NCBI GenBank assembly: GCA_016584495.1
Contig: WAID01000005.1
Span: 1,624,501 to 1,688,500 of the forward strand
Reading direction: 5' to 3'
DNA from: Celoporthe dispersa
Taxonomy: Eukaryota; Ascomycota; Sordariomycetes; Diaporthales; Cryphonectriaceae
DNA: 64,000 bases
Below the pieces are notes generated by a model that made no database searches, was not told the origin of the DNA, and saw only the letters and a list, made by a program, of their open reading frames with translations. This document shows positions 34,729 through 45,090 of this stretch, piece by piece (position 1 is the first letter of the stretch; each line of letters opens with the position of its first letter). Both the position numbers and the translations under genes were made by a program.

Positions 34729-35075
34729 AGAAGGGCAACGGGAAGGAAAGGGAGTATTGGTAGCACCGAAAGAAAGGAAGGACTTGACAAAAGACGGACG
34801 GGAGACTCGAGGTGACACCATGGGCGGCAAACATGTTCCCTCTGTGGAATATTGGTCTTTAATCACACGAGGGAAGCATGCCTAACTACTACAGCATACA
34901 CACTATAGAATAGATGTGTATTTAAGTACTTGCCCAGCTCACAAGCTTACGAGGACAGATCGCATGTCCTCATCCGCTTGGAGAGAACAGGAAAGGCATC
35001 CGCTCCCCGGCCCTGACCCTCCTATCCCGCTGTTTCTCTCACGCCTTCACCCACCCACTCTCTCTCGCTCACGTC
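33568..35075. other. Intergenic region upstream of the desaturase
   Basis: About 1.5 kb with no recognisable gene. It contains the long GA microsatellite listed separately, a second GA run near 34697-34730, and an AT-rich patch at 34230-34480. Confidence 0.5.
33748..33802. repeat. (GA)27 microsatellite
   Basis: This is the longest pure dinucleotide run seen in the window, about 190 bases upstream of the desaturase start. Confidence 0.9.
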
Positions 35076-36018
35076 ATGCGTCGTCGTTATTGGGCCGGCG
35101 CCGGCGGAGGTGGAGGTGGTGGCTGGCCCTTTATGTACATCCAACAACCCGGAGGCTGGGCCGAGCAGAGTAGGTGAAATCCCCTTCCTGGTCCTCCCTG
35201 GGCCACCATCCGCAGTTGCTGGCTGACCTGGAACATTCACAGCATGGGGGATGGGTTATGGACGACGTCCAAACAGCAGCCGCAACAACAATAACAATGA
35301 CAGGGCCAGCGCCAACATCAACGACCTCCTCTTCCCCGGCAGTGGCGGTACCGATGCCCTCAGCCCCGACGCCCTCGGTGCCCTCTTCACCCGTCTCATA
35401 CTGCAGAACCATCTGACCCGGCTCGCGGGCGACGCTTTCGGCTATCACTCTGGCGGAGGCCGAGGTGATAGTAGTGGCGGTGCTCTCTGGGGATGCAGTC
35501 TCCCATCGCCCTCGGCCTCCTCCTCCTCCTCCTTTTCCTCCTGCTCGACGCCCTCCTGTCACCATCCCCACGGCTGCGACGGTTCTGGCGCTGTCCCCTG
35601 CCCTGCGAACATTAACATGTGTGCCCACTCAACCAACAGCAGCAGCAACAGCAACAACATCAACATGGCCTGCATGTGCCACACCTGCCCTGCCGCTACG
35701 AGACCGTACATGGGACCAAACAACGTCTTTGTCATTCCCGCCGGGCATCTCCATAGCGGTGGTGTTGGAGGCGGTGGACTCGGCGGCCTGGGGGTCCTCG
35801 GCAGCCCGAATATCAACAACATCATCGACCTCAACATGTTCCTCAGCGGGTTTGGTCTGGCGTCGGGCGCAACGGCACCATCCGGTGGAAGTGTGAACTT
35901 CTTCTCACCGGCGACCGGTCCTCACTCCCTTCCTGTATTTGGCGGGGGGGCTCGGGGACAGGCGGGACACGGTGGGCTGGGCTTTAGCTGTAGTCGGTGC
36001 AACTTTCAGGTGATGTGA
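35076..36018 (+). CDS. Low-complexity Gly/Asn/Ser-rich protein with Cys/His clusters, unknown
   Basis: Inferred two-exon gene of 289 residues. Exon 1 (35076-35169) begins MRRRYWAGAGGG and ends WAEQ plus one base. The donor is GTAGGT and the acceptor TTCACAG, and exon 2 is 35243-36018, continuing WGMGYGRRPNSSRNNNNN. The exons total 870 nt. The middle has a plausible folded or helical part (INDLLFPG, PDALGALFTRLILQNHLTRL), followed by Cys/His-rich stretches (CSTPSCHHPHGCDG, CANMACMCHTC-like, CSRCNF at the C-terminus) that could bind metal. No family is recognised. The whole model could be a chance open frame in low-complexity sequence; exon phase agreement and conserved-looking splice sites argue for a gene. 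Confidence 0.4.
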
Positions 36019-36386
36019 TGCGATACGGCAGCAGCAAGAATACGCCGTGTACCTGCTGTAGTCAAGTATATACCCAAAAAAAAAAATAGACGATGCGGTG
36101 AAGAAAGAAGGGAAGAGAGAAAAAGAGAGAGAGAGAGAGGTGGGAGCGGGGGAAGGGGAGGGTCAAACACTTTCACAAACATGCAACATGGACTATCACT
36201 CCAGAGCCTCCTTTTTCTGCTGCTTTTTTTTTTGTTGCCAATCCATTCGCTGCCAGTTCTATTACTCCAGCTGTCACCACCTCTCCTGACCCAGACCGCC
36301 CTAGCAGTGATGCGAAGTAAGCCTCCATGTACATGCGAACACCGGTCCACCTAGTTTACAACCATGTCCTCCCTCTCTCTGCCTCT
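36019..36386. other. Convergent 3' spacer
   Basis: About 370 bases between the unknown gene and the LPD1 stop codon. It contains an A run near 36077 and a GA run near 36123-36138. No gene is recognised. Confidence 0.5.
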
Positions 36387-38161
36387 TTAGAAGTGGATGG
36401 CCTTCGAGTAGGTAGCCATGGCAGCCTCCTTGAACGCCTCGGCCAGAGTGGGGTGGGCATGGCACGTCCGTGCAATATCCTCCGACGACGCTCCGTACTC
36501 CAGGGCCAGTGTGCCCTCGGCAATCATCTCGCCGGCGTTGGGGCCGATGATGTGCACGCCCAGCAGCCTGTCGGTCTCGGGGTCCGCCAGCATCTTGACC
36601 ATGCCGTCGGTCTCGAGGTTCGTCTTGGCGCGGGAGTTGGCGCTGAAGGGGAAGGTTCCGACGCGGTACGGGGTACCAGCGCTCTTGAGGTCCTGCTCGC
36701 TCTGGCCGACCCACGCGACCTCGGGGTACGTGTACATGACGGATGGGATGCAGCCGTAGTTGACGTGGCCGTAGCCCTTCTTGATGTACTCGACAACCGC
36801 GACGGCCTCCTCCTCGGCCTTGTGCGCCAGCATGGGCCCGAAGGTGACGTCGCCCACGCAACGGATGTGAGGGAGCTTGGTCCGGTACTCCTGGTCGATG
36901 ATGACGCGTCCGCGCTCGTCCAGCTCCATGCCGATGTTCTCCAGGCCCAGGCCGGCAGTGTACGGTCGGCGGCCGATGGCAACGAGGACGACATCGGCGT
37001 CCATCTGCGAGGGTTGTGATGATCGCCGAGGTCAGCAAGACGGACGGGTCCTCACGCGGAGGGACAGAACCTGATTCGCGACTCTTTTTTTTTTTTGGGG
37101 GAGGGGGGGGGGGAGGAAGAGGGTTGGTGTGTGGACTTACAGACTCGGCCTTGCCGCCCTTGGCGGCGTCGACATCCAGCTTGACCTTCTCGCCAGAGCC
37201 GTCACCGCTGACGACCTTGGTGTTCAGCTTGAAGTCGATGCCCTGCTTCTTGAGGATCTTCTGGGTCTGCTTGGCGATCTCGGAGTCCATGCCCGGGCCG
37301 CCGATCTGGCCCAGGAACTCGACGACGGTGACCTTGGAGCCCAGGCGGGACCAGACGGAGGCCATCTCCAGGCCGATGATGCCGCCGCCGATGACGATCA
37401 TCTTCTCGGGGACCTGCTCCAGAGCGATAGCACCGGTGCTCGTCACGACCTTCTTCTCGTCGATCTCCAGGCCGGGGAAAGGGGTAGCCTCGGAGCCGGT
37501 GGCGATCAGGATGTTCTTGCCCACGACGCTGGTCTCGCCCCCGTCGTTCAGCTGGACCTTGATCTCGTGCTCGCTGGCGAAGGAGCCGGTGCCCTTGATG
37601 TACTCGACGCCGTTCTTCTTGAAGAGGAACTCGACACCCTTGGTCAGGCCCGAGACGGAGGTCTCCTTGGCCTTCATGAGCTGGGCCAGGTTGAGCTTGA
37701 CATCGTTGACCTCGATACCGCGGTTCTTGGTGTCGTGGAGGATGGTGTGGTAGAGATGTGAGTTGTTGAGGAGGGACTTGGAGGGGATGCAGCCGACGTT
37801 CAGACATGTACCGCCGAGGGTACCTCGCTTCTCGATACAGGCGACCTAGAGGAGAAGAGAGAGGAGAGGGTCGGGTTTCAGCATACGTCCGACCAGACAA
37901 GGCGCGGAGCCAGCTCGCGAAGGGAGGGAGAAGGGAGCAAGGCCATCGCCTGGCTGTAGGTAGAGCACGCACCTTCAGCCCCTCCTGGCCGGCCTTGATG
38001 GCAGCAACATATCCGGCGACACCACCACCGATAATGACCAGATCCTTCTCCTCAGCCTCGGTGGCATACGACCGCCTCCATCTCGGTACGACGACGGGCA
38101 GCGTGGGCTTCGTGAACGCAGAGCGGACCGCGGTGCGCGGTATTAAACGGCTGGAGAGCAT
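36387..38161 (-). CDS. LPD1: Dihydrolipoamide dehydrogenase, mitochondrial E3
   Basis: FAD-dependent E3 shared by the pyruvate, 2-oxoglutarate and branched-chain dehydrogenase complexes and the glycine cleavage system; it reoxidises dihydrolipoamide with NAD+. The product is 503 residues. A mitochondrial presequence (MLSSRLIPRTAVRSAF...RRSYATEAEE) is followed by the FAD motif LVIIGGGVAGYVAA, the redox disulfide in GGTCLNVGCIPSK, the NAD motif MIVIGGGIIGLEMASVW, and the C-terminal catalytic HAHPTLAEAF. Exons (minus) are 37973-38161, 37141-37845 and 36387-37004, giving 63+235+205 codons plus stop, with no correction needed. Introns are GT-AG; the 136-nt second intron carries a long homopolymer tract. 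Confidence 0.97.
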
Positions 38162-38714
38162 CTTGACCTGTCTGCGGAGTGCTTGCGCGCGGGGACCAAG
38201 ACCGGAAAGACAAGGTGTGATAGTGGCGGAGGAGAACGAAGAGAGAATAGGCGCAGAAATGAGAAAGAGCCTGCGGGTTAGCCTACGGCGAAGGCGCGGA
38301 TAATGAATCAGAGGTGGCGGCGCGAGGAGAAGAATGCGCGCGACTGCAGGTCTCGTGCCTGGTGTATCTGGCCTCGTTTTCGTAATGGGAAAGGAGAAAG
38401 CGTCCAGAGATCAGCCAAAAACAAAAATAAAATAAAAAGGGTGAGCTTCAATTCCACGTCGTCATGCACCCTTTCTAACGAACGAGGCCCGGGAGTACGG
38501 GAGGTCTTAGCGGGTGAGCTTTTTTTGGCGGGAGCTTGTGGCAGGCAGTGGGTGCAGCTGCACTCTAAGCTGCCGTGCTGTGCTGTGCTGGGCCTAAGCC
38601 GCTGCCAACCCTGCGCCTTTTCCGTCACCATCCCCGTTCTTTCCCGGGCCCTCGGGTCAAGAAGAGACTACTACGCTTGGGAAAATGGGGGGGGGGTGTC
38701 AAATTGGATCGTCA

Positions 38715-38754
<40 letters not shown>

Positions 38755-38978
38755 AACCACTATCTTGTAAGGAAAGGAAAGGAAAATTAGAAGAAGAAGA
38801 AGACGAAGAAGAAAGCAAAAGGGGAAAGAGAGGGAGAGAGAGAAAAAAAAAGAAAAAACCGACCTCATTCATCATCATACCGACCAGCTATAAAATATTC
38901 ACCTTTAACACTACTGCGCTCCATCTACCTAGGATCGTGCACACCAAAAGGGTATCTACTGCATCCAATTGAATCCTC
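38162..38978. other. Intergenic region between SGD1 and LPD1
   Basis: About 820 bases holding the LPD1 promoter and the SGD1 3' UTR. A CGT trinucleotide repeat and a purine-rich tract (38765-38860) are present. Long open frames here are produced by the repeat. Confidence 0.5.
38709..38752. repeat. (CGT)n trinucleotide repeat
   Basis: About 14 near-perfect trinucleotide units in the LPD1/SGD1 spacer. Confidence 0.85.
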
Positions 38979-41550
38979 CTACTCATCCAGGTCCATCGTC
39001 CCTGGCACTCCAGGGCTGGCGCGGAGTACCTCGATCGCCGTCTGGCATGCCTTCTTGACCTTCTTGCTGTCCTTCTTACTAGCAAACAAATCTGATTTCG
39101 TCAACCTCTTCTTCAGGAAGTACTGCAGCCCCTTGGACAGCTCAGGCATGTCGGCCACCGGCCCGAAAACGCTCTCCGCGTCGCTGTTGGCCTTTGGCAG
39201 CTCGAGGAACATCATGATAAGCATGACCTCCACGAGGTCTCGCGTCTTGGGCCGCACATAGGCCAGGTTGAGACATTTCAGCACGCTGAGCCCCAGCGCA
39301 CCGTGGGCGATCAGGAAGCCGAACATCTTGGCAACGCTGAAGATGCGTCGTGCGTCGATGCTCTCTGCGTCCTCCTCGTCCGCGTCCGCATCCTCCCCGA
39401 ACAGGGACTCCCCCAGCCGCCGCAAGAACTTCCAGAGACTGTCCTGGAACGCAAACTTGATCCTGCTGTCCCCACAGACCTTGCGCGCCACCAGCGCGTA
39501 GTATGGATTGTACTGTTGCTCGAGGCTGGTGCATTGCATCACGACGTAGGCGATCTCCTTCTGTCTGTCCTTGTTGAGGCGCAGCTTCATCAGCCGGTTG
39601 TAGGCATCCTCGTAATCACACGCCGACATGATGGCGATGAAGATCGAGAGACGGACGTCCGTGTTCATGCCATGTTGTTTGCCAACGGCGGCCAGATCAG
39701 GCATCACCTCGTCGTCGCTGCTGAGAGCATCGCTGTCTGCGTCGTCGGCACCATCACCGATACCGTCCCCGCCCTGGCTCCCGGGGGCTTCGTCCCGCCC
39801 GGCCCAGCTAGCCCCGACGAGCCACCACTTGCCTCGCTTGTCCGATTCTTCGATGTCCTTCAGCCCGATCCGTAGAGGTTCGGTCGCTTTCAGTCTCTTC
39901 GTGTGCAGTGACCCTAGGAGCTTCTTCATGCGCGTCGTATGATCCTGGACCACAGCCGTGGCGCTGGCCCCGGCTTTGACCTTGTTGTTCTTTAGGTCGT
40001 TGATGCTTTCAATCATGAACTTGGTGCGGACAGACATATTTCCCTCTCCGCGTTTCTTGACCGCCGGTCCTATGAGGGCCACAATGTCCTTGAGTGCCAA
40101 CGGGTCGTCGCGCCGAAGAGACTGTCCTGCCATGCGGACAATCCTCAGCAGCAGCTCCGCGTTATGTTCAGAGAGGTTGCCGAGGAGAAGCCTGATGTAG
40201 TCAAAGATCAAGTTGCAGCGGATGAGCTGGAAATTATATATCTCCGACAGGAAGGTGATCAGGTTCGAAGTATGCTTGGGGACACTCGAGGTGTCTCCAT
40301 CAGAGACTTGGGCAAAGTGGTGCTGAAATCGCTCCACCGTCTGCTGTAGCAACTGAGCACCAAAGTCCGGCCCGATAACCTGGTACACAGCCGTGGAGAA
40401 GCCGGCGTTGAGGATGAGGAGGGTATCCGGTAAACTTGTAGGCTCACAGATCTGAACCAGCACCAGGTCGACCAGGATGGACGTGACGTGCTGTCGAGGG
40501 TACTCGCGATATAGTTTCTCGATATCGCCAAGAATCGCAAGAAGGTTTGATTCTGTGAGACGATTGATGAGACCTTGGGTCTGCCTTCGAATACGTGACA
40601 GCAGCTCTGCGTCCGAACCGCTATCCTGACGTCGACCCGGCGGCACGTACTTCTGCGTCGGCGCCGTCGATGCTGCTGGGGCCACATATGGATTCTCCCG
40701 TTTTCGAACTGGCTTCTCTGCCCCTTCAGGTTCCGAGCCTGAACTGCCGAGATCGATACTGTCGCCGCCAGAATCATCCCCATCCTCCTCATCGTCGTCG
40801 GTCTCGCTATCCAGACCGGCTTTTCCCTCGAGATCTTCCGAGTCGACCAGGTCGTCATCTCCACTCTCCTCGTCAATGACTTCCGTAGTCTGACGCAAGG
40901 CTTTTCGTCTTTTCTGAGCCAGCCACTCGTCAGCCTCGGCCTTCCGCTTCCTCTTGCCGCTCAGATCTTCATCGACTTCACTGTCTGCGTCTAGATCGCC
41001 CAAGAGATCACCGAGACCGTCTTCGTCAAATGATTTGGGTAGAGACTTCCGATTCTTGATGCCCAGCTTGCGCTCGAGCGCTGCGATTTCCGCATCCTCT
41101 CGGGCTAACTTGTCCTTGGTTGCCTTGGATACCTTGGGGGCAGCAGGCCTGTCTGACTCCTCTAGATCTTCCTCAGACTCATAATCTTCCTCCTCCTCCT
41201 CTTCGTCGTCGTCGTCGTCACCCAAGAGGCCGTCAAGGTCATCACCAGCAGACACATGTTCAACAGTAGACGTCTTCTTGGGTTTGGTTGCTACCCTTGG
41301 CGGTTTTTTGGTGGCACCCTCAGCCTTCTGCGAGGCGGGTGTGTGAGTGGAAGGACGTCCAGAAGGGGTCCTCTTCTGCACCGGTGCCCTTCGCTGCCGC
41401 CTCTGCACCCTCTCCTGCTTTCGACGCTCCTTTCGAGATGTCTGCGGCTGGCCTCTCCTTGTAGGCCGCTGATCGGTATCGCCTCCTAACTGCTTCAGAA
41501 GACTGGCCGGAAGATTGGGCCGAAGGGGCTCCCCGACCTTTTGGCGCCAT
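38979..41550 (-). CDS. SGD1: SGD1/NOM1-type nucleolar MIF4G-MA3 protein
   Basis: Nucleolar protein needed for 18S rRNA maturation in yeast and human (Sgd1/NOM1). The product is about 856 residues without introns. The N-terminus is basic (MAPKGRGAP, then PNLPASLLKQLGGD), followed by a long acidic disordered part, then KYVPPGRR, an MIF4G domain (INRLTESNLLAILGDIEKLY...VDLVLVQICEP) and an MA3 domain (DVRLSIFIAIMSACDYEDAY...). The ATG at 41550 agrees with the family start. One extra base in the AA pair at 41523-41524 separates the start from the body; removing it leaves 2571 nt, 857 codons. The gene is divergent from SRP14. Confidence 0.92.
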
Positions 41551-42089
41551 TCTTAGTGTCCCACAGGATCGACTGCTCTGGCAACGACAGTAATTCCGCA
41601 AGTGAGAGCAGCACGCTTGGACGGGAAGAAGAGGCAGTCAATGAGCTGCGAGTTGCAGGTGAGAAACTCAAAGAGTCCATGATTGAACTTTTTTGTGGGG
41701 CCACCAGCATCCCGCTAGAAATTGCGGGAGTGGCACCCTACCACTGCCTAGCCTGTCGTGCCTGTTAGGCCTGCCAGATCAGCACTGGGCACCTAAAAAT
41801 CCACCCCCCCTCCCCAAAGCGATCGACTTTAGCGCACTTGAGGCGACCGAACTGTGGGGCCAACCATCTGTAGACGGGCTTGCGCCTAAAACTGACCTCA
41901 CTTCATTTCATGCTTCACAAGCTCATGTGCGGCCGCCCTTGTCCTCGATATCACGCTTGCGCAAACTTCTCACTGCCCACCCTCTGTACATCTCTACACA
42001 CCCTCGACGTGCCTTGGGAAATATATCAGCATCCTACTATCATATCAACGCATGGTCACAGGCACACGACCTCGACTCTCTTGCCCATC
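41551..42089. promoter_or_regulatory. Divergent SGD1/SRP14 promoter region
   Basis: About 540 bases between the two start codons, one gene in rRNA maturation and one in protein targeting. No specific element is confidently recognised. Confidence 0.5.
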
Positions 42090-42794
42090 ATGCCGGAGAG
42101 ACATCTCTCTCACGATGAGGTTTGACTCCATCTCTCTCTTCCTGCGTGGACAGTTCCCAGACAACTCCAGCTGACACTACGCTGTTTAGTTCTTCAACAA
42201 GCTGGGGGAGCTCTTTACTTCCCGGAAGGGCAAGGATCACGGCTCACTTTTTCTGACCCAGAAACGGCGTACGGACCCATCCATCCACCCCCAATTCTCA
42301 TGGCCACTGTCTTCCTACTGCATTTACCATGTCCTCGTCGGCCATATGCAAGGGCATATGAGAGAGACAATTCTCAGTCTAGTGAAAATTGAAAACAAAG
42401 AGACGAAACAGAGCTCATACTGTCATCTTACCTCCTGCTTCCTCGGAGCCATGCTGACCAGCTCTTTCCAGTCACCCACAACCAGAACGCGCCCCTTCCG
42501 CACAAGGAAGATCCTCTCGCAGACATCTCCGCCACCCTCGCTGCCGAAAACAGCTCAGATGCGACCCCCTCGGCCACCTATCCTGTCCTCGTGCGCGCCA
42601 CGAACGGCAAGGCCGGCGAGGACAGGAAGGCTGGCAGGCGTGTGAAGCTAGCGACGGTGGTCGACTCGGACGCGCTGGACGCCTTCTACGCGCGGTACGC
42701 TGAGATTTGCAAGGCAGGCATGGTGGCGCTTAAGCCGAGAGACAGGAGCAAGCGGAAGACCAAGGCCAAGAAGAAGAAGGGCGCCACAGCTTGA
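42090..42794 (+). CDS. SRP14: Signal recognition particle 14 kDa subunit
   Basis: SRP14 is part of the SRP Alu domain, which slows translation while the ribosome is brought to the ER. Exon 1 (42090-42119) encodes MPERHLSHDE, exon 2 (42190-42268) FFNKLGELFTSRKGKDHGSL and FLTQKR, and exon 3 (42472-42794) LTHNQNAPLPHKEDPLAD... to a Lys-rich end (KRKTKAKKKKGATA). This matches fungal SRP14 in order and size (143 residues), including YPVLVRATNGK. Both introns are GT-AG, 70 and 203 nt, and the coding total is 432 nt. The first exon is too short to be found by simple frame scanning. Confidence 0.94.
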
Positions 42795-43149
42795 GGGCAG
42801 AGAGTAGGCGCAGGCCGGGTGGGGGATCCTACGATTGAGAATATCCTCTAGCCGCGAGGGTTTGGGATTTTCGTGGGTGCCCGCGTCCCCCTCCTTGGAA
42901 TGATGACAGCTTCACTGGGTTGTCAAGACCATATTCGTCACCTGACGTTGAAGGCTTATATGGAAAGGGAAAGGGGAAAAAGGATATCCGGGCAGGACAA
43001 AAGGCGAGGCGTGGACGAGGATAGTAACCAGCTTATAAAACAAAATGACGCTCTTCCGACAGTGTCACCCTGTTTGCTGTCCGTCGATCCAGGCCCCCCA
43101 CGACAAAATGCTTCTTCCACGCCTGTCCTCTAGAAGTTCATGATTACTG
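42795..43149. other. Convergent spacer after SRP14
   Basis: About 355 bases containing presumably both 3' UTRs. No gene is recognised. Confidence 0.5.
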
Positions 43150-43371
43150 TCACACGCCTTCCTCCAGACTCTCCAGACTCTCCAAGACCTCCCTCACATT
43201 CCTGCAGTCCTCGCACTCTCCCTTCTCCGGTCGTCTCACCACACCGACGTACATGACCAGGTTCTCTGGGCACCGCACCTGAGGGTCGAAGCACTGGCAG
43301 CTGGCCAGCTTCCTGTGCGCCTCCCACCGCTTGCCACATGTCGTACATTTGAGATAGTGGATCTCGCACAT
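43150..43371 (-). CDS. Small Cys-rich protein, possible zinc-binding, unknown
   Basis: A 73-residue frame starts at an ATG (MCEIHYLKCTTCGKRWEAHR) and ends LESLESLEEGV. Cys pairs CTTC, CQC and CEDC with His residues suggest a small metal-binding fold of the kind seen in fungal proteins that begin MC...KC..CG. The upstream in-frame sequence has no further ATG and is Arg-rich, so a spliced 5' exon cannot be excluded. No family is assigned. Confidence 0.5.
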   Translation of the reverse strand: MCEIHYLKCTTCGKRWEAHRKLASCQCFDPQVRCPENLVMYVGVVRRPEKGECEDCRNVREVLESLESLEEGV

Positions 43372-45090
43372 CGTCTTCACTCGCCTGCCTGCCTCCGGGC
43401 GTCCTTTCGTCTCCCTCCTACGCCTCCTCTCTCTCTTTCTCTCCCGGCTTTGTGCGTAGATGAGCCTGTTCACCTTGTTGACCTCCAGGTTGTGTAGGAT
43501 GTCCCTGGTGTACTTAGCTCTCGAGACATTAAGTTTTAGGCGTCTGGGTCCCACGAGAGTTTTGGAAGGTACTTTCGTCTCCGCTTCGGTACTTTCGATC
43601 CTCAGTAATTCTTAGAGGTGGCGCGTTGACGCAATGGTAAGGCTCGCCTCGTTCGTACCTAAAATTCGACAGCCAGCGATAAGAAGCTTCTCAGCCTGGC
43701 TCAACATGTGGATAGAGGGGACAAAAGCGTTCGTCCTCCACAGAAGCTCGCGTCAGGAATGACTGAAGTTTGGGAGGAGGAGGGGGGGGGGGCAAAGCGA
43801 CGTCACTTTAAACAACCCGACAGGTACTATCCAATCGTTCCATAGACGAGAAAAGATCACAGAGCCAGCATGCTGCTTGTGTCGGACTAGAAAGCGTTAC
43901 ACTGGCTCAGGTCACCGCTGCTTACCGCTAGGCATGAGGAGCGAGCAAGCAAACCGCTGGTGCGCCCGTCCGTTTCAGGTCATCACATCATGAATTGGAA
44001 GATACACACAACTGTGACGGAGAGATGTGGTCAGCGCTCGTCAGCTTGACTCTGTAGACAACATTTGAAAGATAAGGTATGAGGAGATCGACCGACAGTG
44101 ACAAGATCGGTAGGGACATGTTTGGCCAGCACAGCTCGGAAACTTGTGCGACTTCCTGGCACGAACTAGCAGGACGACGGGCCACTCACTCACTGCCCGG
44201 GTTCAAAACGGCACGTGTTCCCCTAACGCTCGTGGCAGGAGGTATGGAGAGTGTTGCAAAAGCTGCCTAAACGCCCGCTTGAAACGGATGGTGTCATATT
44301 CATCGCGTTGGGTATCATGTAAGCAGTAACTTTTGAGGAGTTCCTGGCGTGCCAACAGCCCTTATCCACAGCGCCATCAGAGGTACACCATTCTTGCTCA
44401 CAGATCCTGAGGCCGTCCGGCACCTTGATCCTCGCAGCTGCACGTTGTCAATCAATATCACCGGCCCCCAAAGCAGAATACCTGGTACGCCAACGCTGGC
44501 GAACACATTGCAACGAGGCAACAATCAGCTCCAGATCCCATTGCCGATGATGTTGTCGAAACCTTAAGGCCCGTCGTGTTCGCTCCGTGCACAATCCTAC
44601 GCAATCACATCACCGCTTCAACCACTTCACCGCAGAACCACATCCCTACGCCGGCCCTTCCGCGCCTCCGCGTCGAGGACAATCAGATGCTATTCGACAA
44701 TCTAAGGTAGTGCACGCCCACGCCCCCCACTTTGACAACACGAGCCTGACATGTAACGGCCACATGTGGCCGAACAGCCCGTTCTCGCTTGTCCTTCTGC
44801 TGTGTGTTCCCAATTTTCAAGTCGTTCACCCCTGTTCTGCCCGCTGACGTGCGTGAGGCATCGCAGGTGACGATTGAGAGCCCTTGTTGCTTTTCCATTC
44901 GAATAACCGAGAAGATGAGATGAAACTGAGTAAGAAAGAAAGAAAACAATCGATTAAACAACGTTGGGATGTAGGAATGAGTGCCAGGTAGAGACGTCTG
45001 CTGACAGGCGTGGTGCACTCGTGGGGAAAAGACCTACGATGCACCTGCTGTTGCCCAGCGGAAGTAGGGATCGTGGCAGCAGCGGAACGA
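43372..45090. other. Intergenic region without a recognisable gene
   Basis: About 1.7 kb. A tRNA-like block at 43617-43680 was examined and rejected. The remaining sequence has short frames only, none resembling a protein family. Confidence 0.45.

Noticed and set aside
37202..38161. Single long frame covering LPD1 exon 1 and beyond
   Set aside because: After residue 63 it reads through intron 1 and then in the wrong frame; the spliced model restores GGTCLNVGC.
38303..38770. Plus-strand frame ending in a poly-Val tract
   Set aside because: The Val tract is the CGT repeat read in frame; nothing upstream resembles a protein.
43617..43680. tRNA-like block with an A-box-like GACGCAATGGTAAGG and a TTCGA word
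   Set aside because: No complementary acceptor stem, the TTCGA word lacks a proper B-box frame (GGTTCGANTCC), and no cloverleaf can be folded by eye.
44195..44215. B-box-like GGGTTCAAAACGGC
   Set aside because: No A box at the right distance and no stems; treated as chance.
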